A DNA stretch of 64,000 nucleotides from RYN-230 sp963844695 (GTDB lineage: Bacteria > Actinomycetota > Actinomycetes > Streptosporangiales > Streptosporangiaceae), in NCBI GenBank assembly GCA_963844695.1, contig CAWJPL010000002.1, positions 186,001 through 250,000 of the forward strand, written 5' to 3'. This document shows, piece by piece, positions 46,906 to 55,897 of this stretch. The position numbers were made by a program, and so were the translations under genes. A model generated the notes under the pieces. The model was not told where the DNA came from, searched no databases, and saw only the letters and a list, made by a program, of their open reading frames with translations. Within the stretch, counting starts at the first letter, position 1. Each line of letters starts with the position of its first letter.

Positions 46906-46956
46906 CCGGGGACGTGGACATGACGGGGGACGTGATACATGACCGGGGACGTGGAC
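46902..46956 (+). repeat. start-codon repeat at nadB-nadC junction
   Basis: ATGACCGGGGACGTGGAC occurs at 46902 and 46939, with a near copy (ATGACGGGGGACGTGATAC) at 46920. Three successive ATGs are therefore offered; only the last (46939) is in the nadC frame. The first overlaps the nadB stop as ATGA and may be the ancestral coupled start. Confidence 0.85.
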
Positions 46957-47829
46957 GTGACCGGGCGTTTGCTGGCCGCGGGACTGGACCCGGGGGACAT
47001 CGGGCGGCTGGTGCGCGGCGCGCTCGACGAGGACCTCCGCTACGGTCCCGACATCACCTCGGCCGCGACCGCGGCGCCGGGCGCCCAGGCCGTGGCCGGG
47101 GTCGTGGCCCGGCAGCCCGGCGTGCTGGCCGGCCTCCCGGTCGCCCTGGCCGTGCTCGACGCGGCCGGCCTCGCGCCGGAGGCCGCTCAGCCGCGGCGCG
47201 CGGACGGGGACCGGATCGGCGAGGGGAGCGAGGTGCTGCGGATCGCGGCCCCGCTCCGCGAACTGCTCGGCGCGGAACGGACCCTGCTCAACTTCCTGAC
47301 CCACCTGTCGGGCGTCGCCACGGCCACCCGGGCGTGGGCGGACGCCCTGGCCGGCACCCGATGCGCTGTCCGTGACACCCGCAAGACCACGCCGGGGCTG
47401 CGCCAGCTGGAGAAGTACGCCGTGCGGTGCGGTGGCGGGCAGAACCACCGGATGGGACTCGGCGACGCCGCGCTGATCAAAGACAACCACGTGGTGGCGG
47501 CCGGCGGCGTCGGCGCGGCGATCGCGGCCGTGCGCGCCGCCGCGCCCGACGTGCCGCTGGAGGTGGAGTGCGACACGCTGGTCCAGGTCCGTGAGGCCCT
47601 GGACGCCGGCGCCGCGCTCATCCTGCTCGACAACATGGGGCTCGCCGGGCTGCGCGCCGCCGTGGCCCTGGCCGGCCGGTACCCCGGGACCCGGCTGGAA
47701 GCCAGCGGACGGCTACGGCTGGAGGAGGCCCGGGCGGTCGCGGAGACCGGCGTCGATTTCGTGGCCGTCGGCGCTCTCACCCACTCGAGTCCCGCGCTCG
47801 ACCTGGGGCTGGACATGCTGGGCGGCTAA
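46939..47829 (+). CDS. nadC: nicotinate-nucleotide diphosphorylase (carboxylating)
   Basis: The 296-residue protein converts quinolinate and PRPP to nicotinate mononucleotide. Conserved blocks are DLRYGPDITSAAT, RTLLNFLTHLSGVAT, RDTRKTTPGLRQLEKYAV, GGGQNHRMGLGDAALIKDNH and VDFVAVGALTHSSPALDLGLD. It completes the de novo NAD pathway started by nadA and nadB. The start lies in a triple repeat (see 46902). The stop is directly followed by an SDR remnant. Confidence 0.95.
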   Translation: MTGDVDVTGRLLAAGLDPGDIGRLVRGALDEDLRYGPDITSAATAAPGAQAVAGVVARQPGVLAGLPVALAVLDAAGLAPEAAQPRRADGDRIGEGSEVLRIAAPLRELLGAERTLLNFLTHLSGVATATRAWADALAGTRCAVRDTRKTTPGLRQLEKYAVRCGGGQNHRMGLGDAALIKDNHVVAAGGVGAAIAAVRAAAPDVPLEVECDTLVQVREALDAGAALILLDNMGLAGLRAAVALAGRYPGTRLEASGRLRLEEARAVAETGVDFVAVGALTHSSPALDLGLDMLGG

Positions 47830-48219
47830 CTGCTGCGGCGCGGCTCGGGCCGGATCATCAACATTTCCTCTATGGCCGGCAAGGAGGGGCTGCCGAACCT
47901 GGCGCACTACTGCGCGACAAAGTTCGGCGTGATCGGGCTCACCCAGGCGCTGGCCAAGGAAGTGGCGGGGCGGCACGTGACGGTCAACGCGGTCTGCCCG
48001 GGAGTGGTACGCACGCCGCTGTGGGACGATCCCGACACGGGGATCTTGCGCCAGCTGGACGGGGAAACTGGCTGGCAGGCCTTCCTGTCCGGTATCCCGC
48101 TCGGCCGTCCGCAGTCCGCCGAGGATATCGGCCACGCGTGTGCCTACCTCGCGTCCGACCTGGCCGCCAACATCACCGGCGAGGCCCTCAACGTGAGCGG
48201 CGGCCAGCAGATGCACTGA
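47830..48219 (+). pseudogene. 5'-truncated short-chain dehydrogenase remnant
   Basis: Directly after the nadC TAA, in the same frame, the sequence reads LLRRGSGRIINISSMAGKEG, the strand-beta-5 region of an SDR, then the active site YCATKFGVIGLTQALA and the C-terminal ITGEALNVSGGQQ. The N-terminal Rossmann half with TGxxxGIG and NNAG is absent. The piece could start at ATG 47872 (115 residues) but would lack cofactor binding. A deletion or recombination joint at the nadC stop is the simplest explanation. Confidence 0.85.
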
Positions 48220-48495
48220 CGGTCGCCGGCCCGCAGCCGGTGGTCGCCGCGCAGCCGACGGTCATCCGCCCAGCTCACGGCCGAGCCTGACGCGCATATG
48301 GGTTATTTCCCTATATTCCGGGGTAATTCTCCCGGGAATTACTAATGATATTCGGAGTTTGCCTGACTACTAATTTCCATTGAATTGGATGACAATAGCC
48401 AGAATCGCAATTTGTGTATGCCAATTCCCCCCCAAATCGGGGCCGGCCTGCGTACCGTAGGTGGATCAAAAGGCGCCAAGGGGAGGGGTGGCCAA
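48220..48495. other. AT-rich promoter region of subtilase gene
   Basis: The 276-bp region is much richer in A/T than its surroundings. GTAATTC-TCCCGG-GAATTAC (48323-48342) is a perfect inverted repeat and a candidate operator. GGGGAGGGG lies about 10 bp before ATG 48496. No gene is seen. Confidence 0.5.
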
Positions 48496-50167
48496 ATGTG
48501 GCATTATGTCTCATTCGGCGCAGGTGTCAGGTCCCGGACGCGGCGCGCCCCCCGGACGAGGGGGCGGATGGCCGCTACGGCCGCGATCCTAGCAGCGACC
48601 TTAGCGGGAACGTCGGTGACCGCTGCCCCGGCCGCGTCCGCGAGCCCGCAAGAGACCGTCATCGTGACCGCGACCGGGCTGCTCAGCCCGGTCAGCGCGG
48701 TGCTGGGGCTGGGCGGCACCATCCTGTCCACGTTCCACCTCATCAACGGGGTCGTGGCGCTGATCCCGGCGGCCCTCGAGCCGGTGCTGGACGCGCTCCC
48801 CGGCATCACCGTGACCCCGGACGCCACGGTGAACGTGCAGTCCGTGCCGGAGTCGACCGGGCCGCACACCCCCTCGGACGTGTTCCTCCAGGAGACCGGG
48901 GCAGATCAGCTGGCGTCCCAGGGCGACACCGGCCAGGGAGTCACCGTGGCCGTGCTGGACACGGGCATCGACAACCTGCCTGACTTCTCCGGACGCCTGA
49001 TCGGCGGGGTGGACCTGACCGGCGGGAACAACCCGTTCCAGGACAGCTACGGGCACGGCACGTTCGTGGCCGGGCTGATCGCCGGCGACGGCGCCTCGTC
49101 GAACGGCCAGTACTCGGGCGAAGCCCCGGGAGCCAGGCTGGTGTCGATCAAGGTGGCCGGGCTGACCGGCCTCACCCACCTGAGCACGCTGATCACGGGC
49201 CTGCAGTGGGCCGTGGATCACGAGGCCCTCTACGGCATCCGGGTCCTCAACCTCTCCCTGGGGTACCAGTCCAGCCAGTCCACGGTCGTCAACCCGCTGG
49301 ACCAGGCCGTCCAGGCGGTGTGGAACGCCGGCATCACGGTGGTGACCTCGGCGGGCAACGCCGGGCCGTTCAACGGCACCATCCTGTCCCCCGGGCGACG
49401 ACCCGATGGTCATCACCGCCGGCGCCCTGGACGACATGGCCACGCCGTCCCCGGCGGACGACGAGATGGCCAACTTCAGCAGCGTCGGGCCGACCACGGC
49501 GGACGGCTGGGCCAAGCCCGACCTGGTCACGTCGGGCCGGTCCGTGGTCAGCCTGGCCGCACCCGGCTCGACCATCGACACCCAGTACCCCTCGGCCCAG
49601 GTCGGCTCGGCCAACTTCGTGGGCTCGGGCACCTCGTTCAGCGCCGCGATCACCAGCGGGGCGGCGGCGCTGGTGCTGGCGGACAACCCGGGGCTCACCC
49701 CCAACCAGGTGAAGGCGCGCCTGCTCGGCACCACCACTCCTGGCCCGGTCGGGAACCCCTTCGTGGACGGCCACGGCGCCCTGGATGCCTACGCGGCCGC
49801 TACCGCGGGCCCGATGAACCTGCAACCAGTCAGCCACCGGCCTGATCGGCGCCGTGCTGGGCGCCACGATTCCGCTGTCGCCCAACGGCTCCGCCGACAC
49901 CTGGAACGCGAGCCTGTGGTCGGGGGTCAGCCTGGAACCAGGCCCCGGACGGCGGCGGAGACTGGGACGGCTGGGCGTGGGACGGCGCCGGACTGGAACG
50001 GCTGGACCTGGACCAGCCGGGCCTGGAACGACGGCGCCTGGGCCGGGGCGGCGTGGAACGGCGAGGACTGGTCCAGCCGGGCCTGGAACGAGGCCGGCTG
50101 GGCGGGCTCGGCCTGGAACGGAGCGGCCTGGGCCGGTGCCGCCTGGGACAGCTCAGCGTGGCAGTGA
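48496..50167 (+). pseudogene. secreted subtilisin-like (S8) protease with Trp-rich tail, frameshifted
   Basis: A long signal peptide (MAATAAILAATLAGTSVTAAPAASA) precedes a short pro-region and an S8 domain. Catalytic Asp is in VAVLDTGIDNLPDF, His in DSYGHGTFVAGLIAGDG and Ser in GSGTSFSAAITSGAAAL. The tail has a Trp about every five to seven residues (for example WNGEDWSSRAWNEAGWAGSAW). Frame breaks lie near 49395, 49835, 49932 and 49990, each an extra base. The repaired protein has about 555 residues. The product would be exported and may be anchored or clustered by the Trp tail. It overlaps the next gene as GTGA. Confidence 0.85.
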
Positions 50168-52915
50168 CCAGCCCGGCTGCCGCGACCATGAAGATACCCC
50201 GCGTTACCTGGGCCATCATCGCCGCCGCGGTCGGCGGGGGGCGTGTGTACCCTGGCCGTGGCCGGGTGGCGTCACTCAGGCATGGACCGGCCAGCGGGAT
50301 CGAGTGGATCGTCGCGGCCGCGATGGGCGTCCTCGCCCTGGCCAGCTGGCTCTGGCCGGTGGTGGTGTACCGGGAGCGGCGAATCCGAGGCCTTCAACAC
50401 GGACGACACGTTCTTCGTCATCCTCGCCCTGCTCGTGCCCCCGCTGCTCACCCTGGCCACCCTGGCGCTGGCCTTCGTCGTGGCGCAGGCCGCCCGCAGG
50501 CGGTCGTTCGTCAAGTCGGCTTTCAACACCGGCCAGGTGCTGGTCGCGGCAGGTCTGGGCCTGGCGGCCAGCCGGGCCGTCGCGCTTCCCTCGGCGTCCC
50601 TCTCCGCGGCCGAAGTCGCCGCCCTCGTGCTCGGGCGTGGGCGTGTACTTCGCCGTCAACAGCTGCCTGATGCCGGCGTGGTCATCTCGATGGGCACGAC
50701 CTGGCGTGAGTTCACTCAACGACCTGCCGATCCAGGCCACGCTGACCGGCGCGGGAGCACTGGCGGGCGTGATCCTGGCCCTGGCGATCCAGGCCCACCC
50801 GTGGGCCGTGGCGCTCGCGGTCCCGGCGCTGGTCCTGCAGCGCCAGCTGATCAGTGCCCGGTTCGCGGCGCTGCACGACCGGGGCCGGATGAAGGGACTG
50901 TACGAGGTCACCCTGGAGGCCAACCGGGGCCTGCGCGAGCAGGCCGTGCTGGAGACGATCCGCGACGCCGTACGGCGGCTGCTGCGCAGCCCCGGGGCCT
51001 TCCTGACCTCGCGAGACACCCGCCGCTGACCAGCTGGCCGCGCCGATGACCGTGGCCGGCCGGCGGCAGTGGCTGGTCGCGTCCGGACGGCGGCGCGACG
51101 AGCCGTTCGACGAGGCCGACCAGGGCTTGCTGCAGGCCCTGGCCGCCGTGGGCAGCGGTGCGCTGAGCAACGCCGAGCTGTACCAGCAGGTCCACGTCGA
51201 ACGGGAGCGGCTCTCCTCGATCACGCTCAACATCGGGGAAGGCGTCTGCGCCATCGACGCGGCCGGGGAACTGATCTTCGTCAACCCCGCCGCGGCCGAC
51301 CTCGTGGAGCTACCGTCGCCCGGCATCGGGATCGGCGATCCGGCGACCGGCGGTGCCCCGATGGCCCCCGCTTTCCTGCTCGAGCCGGCCCGCGAAGCCA
51401 TGCGAACGGGCCGGGTCGATCCGGGAGGACGACGCGCGCTTCCGCGGCAAGAACGGCGGGACCGTCCCCGTCGCCTACACGGCGTCGGCCGTCCTGGGTG
51501 ACGGCACGCCGTCCGGCGCGGTGATCACCTTCCGCGACATCACCGAGCGCAAGGCCTTCGAGGACGAGCTCCACCACCACGCCTGCTACGACAGCCTCAC
51601 CGGCCTGGCCAATCGCCGGCTGCTGGTCGAGCGGCTGGATCAGGCGCTCCGGCGTTCGGTGCTGGACCGGAAGACGCACGCCCTCATCTTCGTCGACGTG
51701 GACCGCTTCAAGAGCATCAACGACAGCCTCGGCCACGTGACCGGGGACGGGTTCCTCGTCGCGATCGGGGCCCGGCTCAAGGCCGGGGTGCGCAGCAACG
51801 ATCTGCTGGCCCGATTCGGCGGGGACGAGTTCGTGGTGCTGCTGGAGGACGTGGCCGGAGTGGAGGTGGCCGTCGCCGCCGCCCGGCGGATCTGTGCCGC
51901 CGTCCAGCAGCCCATCGCGCTCAGCGACGGTCACGAGCTCGTCGCCAGCGTTTCGGTCGGCATCGCCCTGACCGAGCCAGGCAAGAGCGCTGACGACGTG
52001 CTCCGCAACGCCGACGTGGCCATGTACGAGGCCAAGGCCAAGACCGGCGGCGGCACCTACCGGGTGTTCGACCAGACGTCCATGGGCACCCGCTCGTCGG
52101 AACGGCTGCAGATGGAGGCGGATCTGCGCAAGGGGATCGAGCGGCACGAGCTCGAGGTGTACTACCAGCCCTTCTACTCGCTCAGCGAGGAACGCATCGT
52201 GGGCGCTGAGGCGCTGGTGCGCTGGCATCACCCGACCCGCGGCCTGATCAGCCCGGTGAAGTTCATCCCGGTGGCCGAGGAGACCGGGCTGGTCCTGCCG
52301 CTGGGGCGTTACGTCCTTGACCAGGCGTGCCAGCAGCTGTGCTCGATGCGTGACCGGCTGGGCGTGGACCTGCCGATCAGCATCAACCTCTCGCCTCGCC
52401 AGTTTCAGGAGAGCGGTCTGCTGGCCCAGGTGGCCGGGGTCCTGAATGACACCGGGCTGCCCTCGGAGCTGCTCATCTTCGAGATCACCGAGAGCATGGT
52501 CATGGCGGACATTTCCGGTGCCCGGGAGATCATGAAGAAGCTGAACCGGCTCGGTGTGCGCCTGGCCATCGACGACTTCGGCACCGGCCACTCCTCACTC
52601 GCATACCTCAAGCAGTTCCCGGTCCACGAGGTGAAAGTGGATCGCGCGTTCGTCCAGGGCGTGGCCGAGAGCCCGGTGGACTCGGCCATCGTCCGGGCCG
52701 TCATCGACCTGGCCAACGCCATGGGCATCGCCACGGTCGCCGAGGGTGTGGAGACCAGGAGCCAGGTCGCCGGGCTCAAGATGCTCGGCTGCCAGATAGC
52801 GCAGGGGTTCTACTTCTCGCCCCCGCTTCGCGCCCATGAGTTCGACCGGCTTCTCGTCCCGCGACTTTGCGGCGGCCGCGGAGCTACGGGCCAGCACGCG
52901 CCGGGCCAGCGATGA
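50164..52915 (+). pseudogene. membrane GGDEF-EAL protein (c-di-GMP turnover), frameshifted in its N-terminal half
   Basis: An N-terminal multi-helix membrane domain (about 50190-50850; helices such as EWIVAAAMGVLALASWLWPV and FFVILALLVPPLLTLATLAL) leads to a GAF-like domain and a PAS domain (GVCAIDAAGELIFVNPAAAD). An intact GGDEF domain (RFGGDEFVVLLED) and intact EAL domain (AEALVRWHHP, FEITESMVMADISG, IDDFGTGHSSLAYL) follow. Both catalytic signatures are complete. Breaks lie near 50235, 50275, 50385, 50637, 50700, 51015 and 51418; from 51420 to the stop the frame is clean. GTG 50164 overlaps the protease stop. It probably makes or degrades c-di-GMP in response to a signal. Confidence 0.83.
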
Positions 52916-52934
52916 CGGGCCAGCGCGCGCACCC

Positions 52935-53855
52935 TTAGGCGGCCGCGCTAATCGCGGACAGGATCCCGGCCAGGCGGTCCCGGTCCGCCCCGGCCAGCGC
53001 GGCGAAGGGGGCCCGGGGGAGGCCCACGTCCTGGCCCAGGATGCCGGCGGCGGCGTGCATCAGCTCCAGCCAGTGCGGCGCGCCGCGGTCGTCCCGCCAG
53101 GCCGGGTCGAAGATAATCTTCACCAGCGGGAGCAGCCGGAACCACTGGTCGCGCAGCGCGCTGACGGGCTCGCCCGCCGCCACGCCATCCCAGAGCCGCC
53201 GCGCCAGGGACGGGTAGAGCGCGGGCAGCGCGGAAATCCACCCGTCCGCGCCCATCAGCAGGCATTCCAGCGCGCTGCCGTCGTGGCCGCAGTACACCGC
53301 CGCGTCGTCGCCGAGGGCGATCTTCGCGTCCCGGGTGTGGTACGCGTCGTAGAAGGACTGCTTGACCGCGTGAATGACGTCGGCGTTGACCAGTTCCCGG
53401 AGCACCTCCAGGGACAGCTCGACGTTCGTGGTGGCCGGTACGTGATACAGCATGACCGGCACGCTGACGGCGTCGCGCACGCTGGCCAGATGCCGCCACA
53501 CCGCGTTGACGTGCGCGCCCATGTAGTACGGCGCGGACACCATGATCGCCGTCGCCCCCGCCGCCTGCGCGTGCCGGGCCAGCGCGACGCAGTGCTCGGT
53601 CCGGTAGGCCGCGACACAGACGATCACCGGCGCGCTGCCGCCGACAGCCCCCAGTACCGCCTCGCTGAGCTGCTGGCGCTCGGGCACGTCCATGGCGATG
53701 AACTCACCGGCGCTGCCCGCCACGACCAGTCCATGGGCCCCGTCGGCCAGCAGCCCTTTGGCGTAACGAGCCGCTTTCGCGGTGTCTACCTCGCCGTTGC
53801 TGAAGGGAGTGAGCATGGGCGGGAACACGCCGCTGGGAAAGTCCATCGTGTGCAT
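52935..53855 (-). CDS. DHDPS/N-acetylneuraminate-lyase family aldolase
   Basis: The 306-residue TIM-barrel enzyme is of the dihydrodipicolinate synthase superfamily. The Schiff-base Lys is in DVIHAVKQSFYDAY, the Tyr in PVMLYHVPATTNVEL, and GLVVAGSAGEFIAMD replaces the usual GTTGE loop. It lacks the DapA substrate signature and lies in a sugar-transport operon, so a 2-keto-3-deoxy-acid aldolase or dehydratase role is likelier than lysine synthesis. It is the last gene of the operon, 20 bp after the permease. Confidence 0.88.
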   Translation of the reverse strand: MHTMDFPSGVFPPMLTPFSNGEVDTAKAARYAKGLLADGAHGLVVAGSAGEFIAMDVPERQQLSEAVLGAVGGSAPVIVCVAAYRTEHCVALARHAQAAGATAIMVSAPYYMGAHVNAVWRHLASVRDAVSVPVMLYHVPATTNVELSLEVLRELVNADVIHAVKQSFYDAYHTRDAKIALGDDAAVYCGHDGSALECLLMGADGWISALPALYPSLARRLWDGVAAGEPVSALRDQWFRLLPLVKIIFDPAWRDDRGAPHWLELMHAAAGILGQDVGLPRAPFAALAGADRDRLAGILSAISAAA

Positions 53856-53874
53856 CCTCCTGAGGCTGGTCGCG

Positions 53875-54747
53875 TTACTGCTTCACGGCGCCGAAGGTCA
53901 GGCCGCGAACGAAACCGCGCTGCACCAGGACGGTGGCGAGCAGGGCGGGAACCACGAGCACCACGCCCGCGGCGGCCAGTTCGTTCCAGTTGGCGAACGT
54001 CGTGCCGATGTAACCCTCGACCGCGACCGGGGCGGTCTCAGTGTGCGGCCCGGTCAGGATCAGGGCCCCGAAGTACTCTCCCCACGACGCCAGGCCGACC
54101 AGCAGGCCGACCGTGGTCAGCCCCGGCCACACGGTGGGCAGCACGACCTTCCACAGGGCCCGCATCTTGCTGCAGCCATCGATCCAGGCCGCCTCGTCAA
54201 GCTCGCGGGGGACCTCGTTGAAGTAGACCCGCATCAGCCAGATGGTGAACGGCAGCAGCCCGGTCTCGTAGGCCAGGACCAGCCCCAGATAGGTATCGAG
54301 CAGGTGCAGATGCTGGTACATGATGTACAGCGGGATGATGAAGACGACCGGCGGCGCGACGTAGGCCAGCACGAACCAGGTGTTGAACACCCTGGCCCCG
54401 CGGATCGGCGAGCGCGAGAAGGCGTAGCCCGCGGGTACCCCGAGGAGCAGGGCGACCGCGGTCGAAGCGATGGCCACGATGACCGAGTTCAGGACGTAGT
54501 GGGCGAACTGGCCGCCGAGGATCACCTTGAAGGCCGACAGCGTGGGCCGGGCGACGTATCTGGGCGGCAGGGCGAAGGCGTCGTTCCCGCCCTTGAAGGC
54601 CGTTGACACCAGCCAGTACAAGGGCAACAGGACGAATATCGCGCCGAGCACCAGCAGGACGAGCGTGACGACCAGGCCGCCGTGCCGCTGCACGAACCGC
54701 GGTCGCGGCCGGACCGGCTGATCCACCGTTGCTGCCGTTTGAATCAT
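53875..54747 (-). CDS. carbohydrate ABC permease (MalG-like)
   Basis: The 290-residue inner-membrane protein has six helices and the CUT1 EAA loop ELDEAAWIDGCSKMRALWKVV. FVLLPLYWLVSTAFKGGND at the N-terminus is typical of MalG-like permeases. It pairs with the permease upstream (38 bp gap) and the lipoprotein at 57.2 kb. No ATPase gene is present, so a shared MsiK-type ATPase is likely. Confidence 0.93.
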   Translation of the reverse strand: MIQTAATVDQPVRPRPRFVQRHGGLVVTLVLLVLGAIFVLLPLYWLVSTAFKGGNDAFALPPRYVARPTLSAFKVILGGQFAHYVLNSVIVAIASTAVALLLGVPAGYAFSRSPIRGARVFNTWFVLAYVAPPVVFIIPLYIMYQHLHLLDTYLGLVLAYETGLLPFTIWLMRVYFNEVPRELDEAAWIDGCSKMRALWKVVLPTVWPGLTTVGLLVGLASWGEYFGALILTGPHTETAPVAVEGYIGTTFANWNELAAAGVVLVVPALLATVLVQRGFVRGLTFGAVKQ

Positions 54748-54784
54748 CTCCTCGTTGTGCGGTTCATCGGCCTGCGTTCTCCCG

Positions 54785-55783
54785 TCAGCGCCGGCGCATG
54801 AGCGCGAACAGGAGCAGCAGGGGCACCGCCATGATGACCACCAGCAGCACCCCGAGCGCAGCCCCGTAGCCGACGTTCCCGTACACGATGGTCTGCTGGT
54901 AGACGTAGAAATTGATCACGGTGGTGCTCAGGCCCGGGCCGCCCCCGGTCAGGACCTCGAAGAGGGCGAACTGCTGGAACGCGGCCACGGTGCGCAGCAG
55001 GGCCGCCAGCACCAGGGCGGGCATGATGGCCGGGAACGTGATGTACCGGAACCGGTTCCAGGGCCCGGCGCCGTCGACCATCGCGGCCTCGATCGGGTCG
55101 CGCGGGGCCCCGATCAGGGCGGCCAGCACGATCACGGCGACGACCGGGACCCCGCTCCACATGTCGGTGATGATCACCGAGGGCATGGCCGCGGCGGAGG
55201 AGGCCAGCCAGTTCGGCTGGGGCAGGTGCAGCAGCCCCAGGTAGTAGTTGATCCAGCCCTGCGAGGTGTTCAGCAGGGCGGCCCAGCTGATGGCCGCGGC
55301 CACGCTGGCCACGGTCAGCGGGAGCAGGAAGATGACCCGGAAGCCGGTGACGAAGCGATGCTTGCTGGCCAGCAGCACGGCCAGCAGGAGCCCGAAACCG
55401 GTCTCGAGCACCACCGCGGCCACGACGTAGACCACGGTGTTGAGCAGGACCGTGTGCGTCACCGGATCGGTGAGGATCGTTTTGTAGTTGGCCAGGGTGG
55501 GCGGGAAGATGTGGTTGTTGACGCTGTTCAGGCTGGAGAAGCTGAGCCCGAAGCCGGCCAGGAACGGGATCACGGTGACCACGAACACGGCCAGGAACGC
55601 GGGGATGACCGCGATCCGGAAGAACTTGCGGTCGAAGGCGCTCCAGGTCCGCAGGGCGACCTGACGGGCCGGTCCGGGGCGGCCCGGTCCCCGGCGGCCG
55701 GCGGGCCCGGCGCCAGGCTGGCCGGACGGGCCGAGCAATTCGGGCTGGGGGCCCGCGCCTTCCAGGCCAAGCTGCCTGCTCAT
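54785..55783 (-). CDS. carbohydrate ABC permease (MalF/UgpA-like)
   Basis: The 332-residue permease has a Gly/Pro-rich cytoplasmic lead (residues 1-45) and six helices. The EAA loop is DPIEAAMVDGAGPWNRFRYI and LFEVLTGGGPGLSTTVINFY precedes the last helices. Start ATG 55783 follows the binding-protein gene by 114 bp. It forms the CUT1 heterodimer with the downstream permease. Confidence 0.93.
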   Translation of the reverse strand: MSRQLGLEGAGPQPELLGPSGQPGAGPAGRRGPGRPGPARQVALRTWSAFDRKFFRIAVIPAFLAVFVVTVIPFLAGFGLSFSSLNSVNNHIFPPTLANYKTILTDPVTHTVLLNTVVYVVAAVVLETGFGLLLAVLLASKHRFVTGFRVIFLLPLTVASVAAAISWAALLNTSQGWINYYLGLLHLPQPNWLASSAAAMPSVIITDMWSGVPVVAVIVLAALIGAPRDPIEAAMVDGAGPWNRFRYITFPAIMPALVLAALLRTVAAFQQFALFEVLTGGGPGLSTTVINFYVYQQTIVYGNVGYGAALGVLLVVIMAVPLLLLFALMRRR

Positions 55784-55897
55784 GGTTGCCCCCTCGGGTC
55801 GGGGCCCGGCCGACGCCGCTGCGGACGGTCCGGGCCGGCGGCCGGGGCTGGCTCCTGCCGGAAGCCAGCCCCGGCCGCGACTGCGCCGACGGTCTGC

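Noticed and set aside
48311..48514. A 67-codon minus-strand open frame
   Set aside because: It lies in the AT-rich subtilase promoter and overlaps its start; no homology signal or ribosome binding site.
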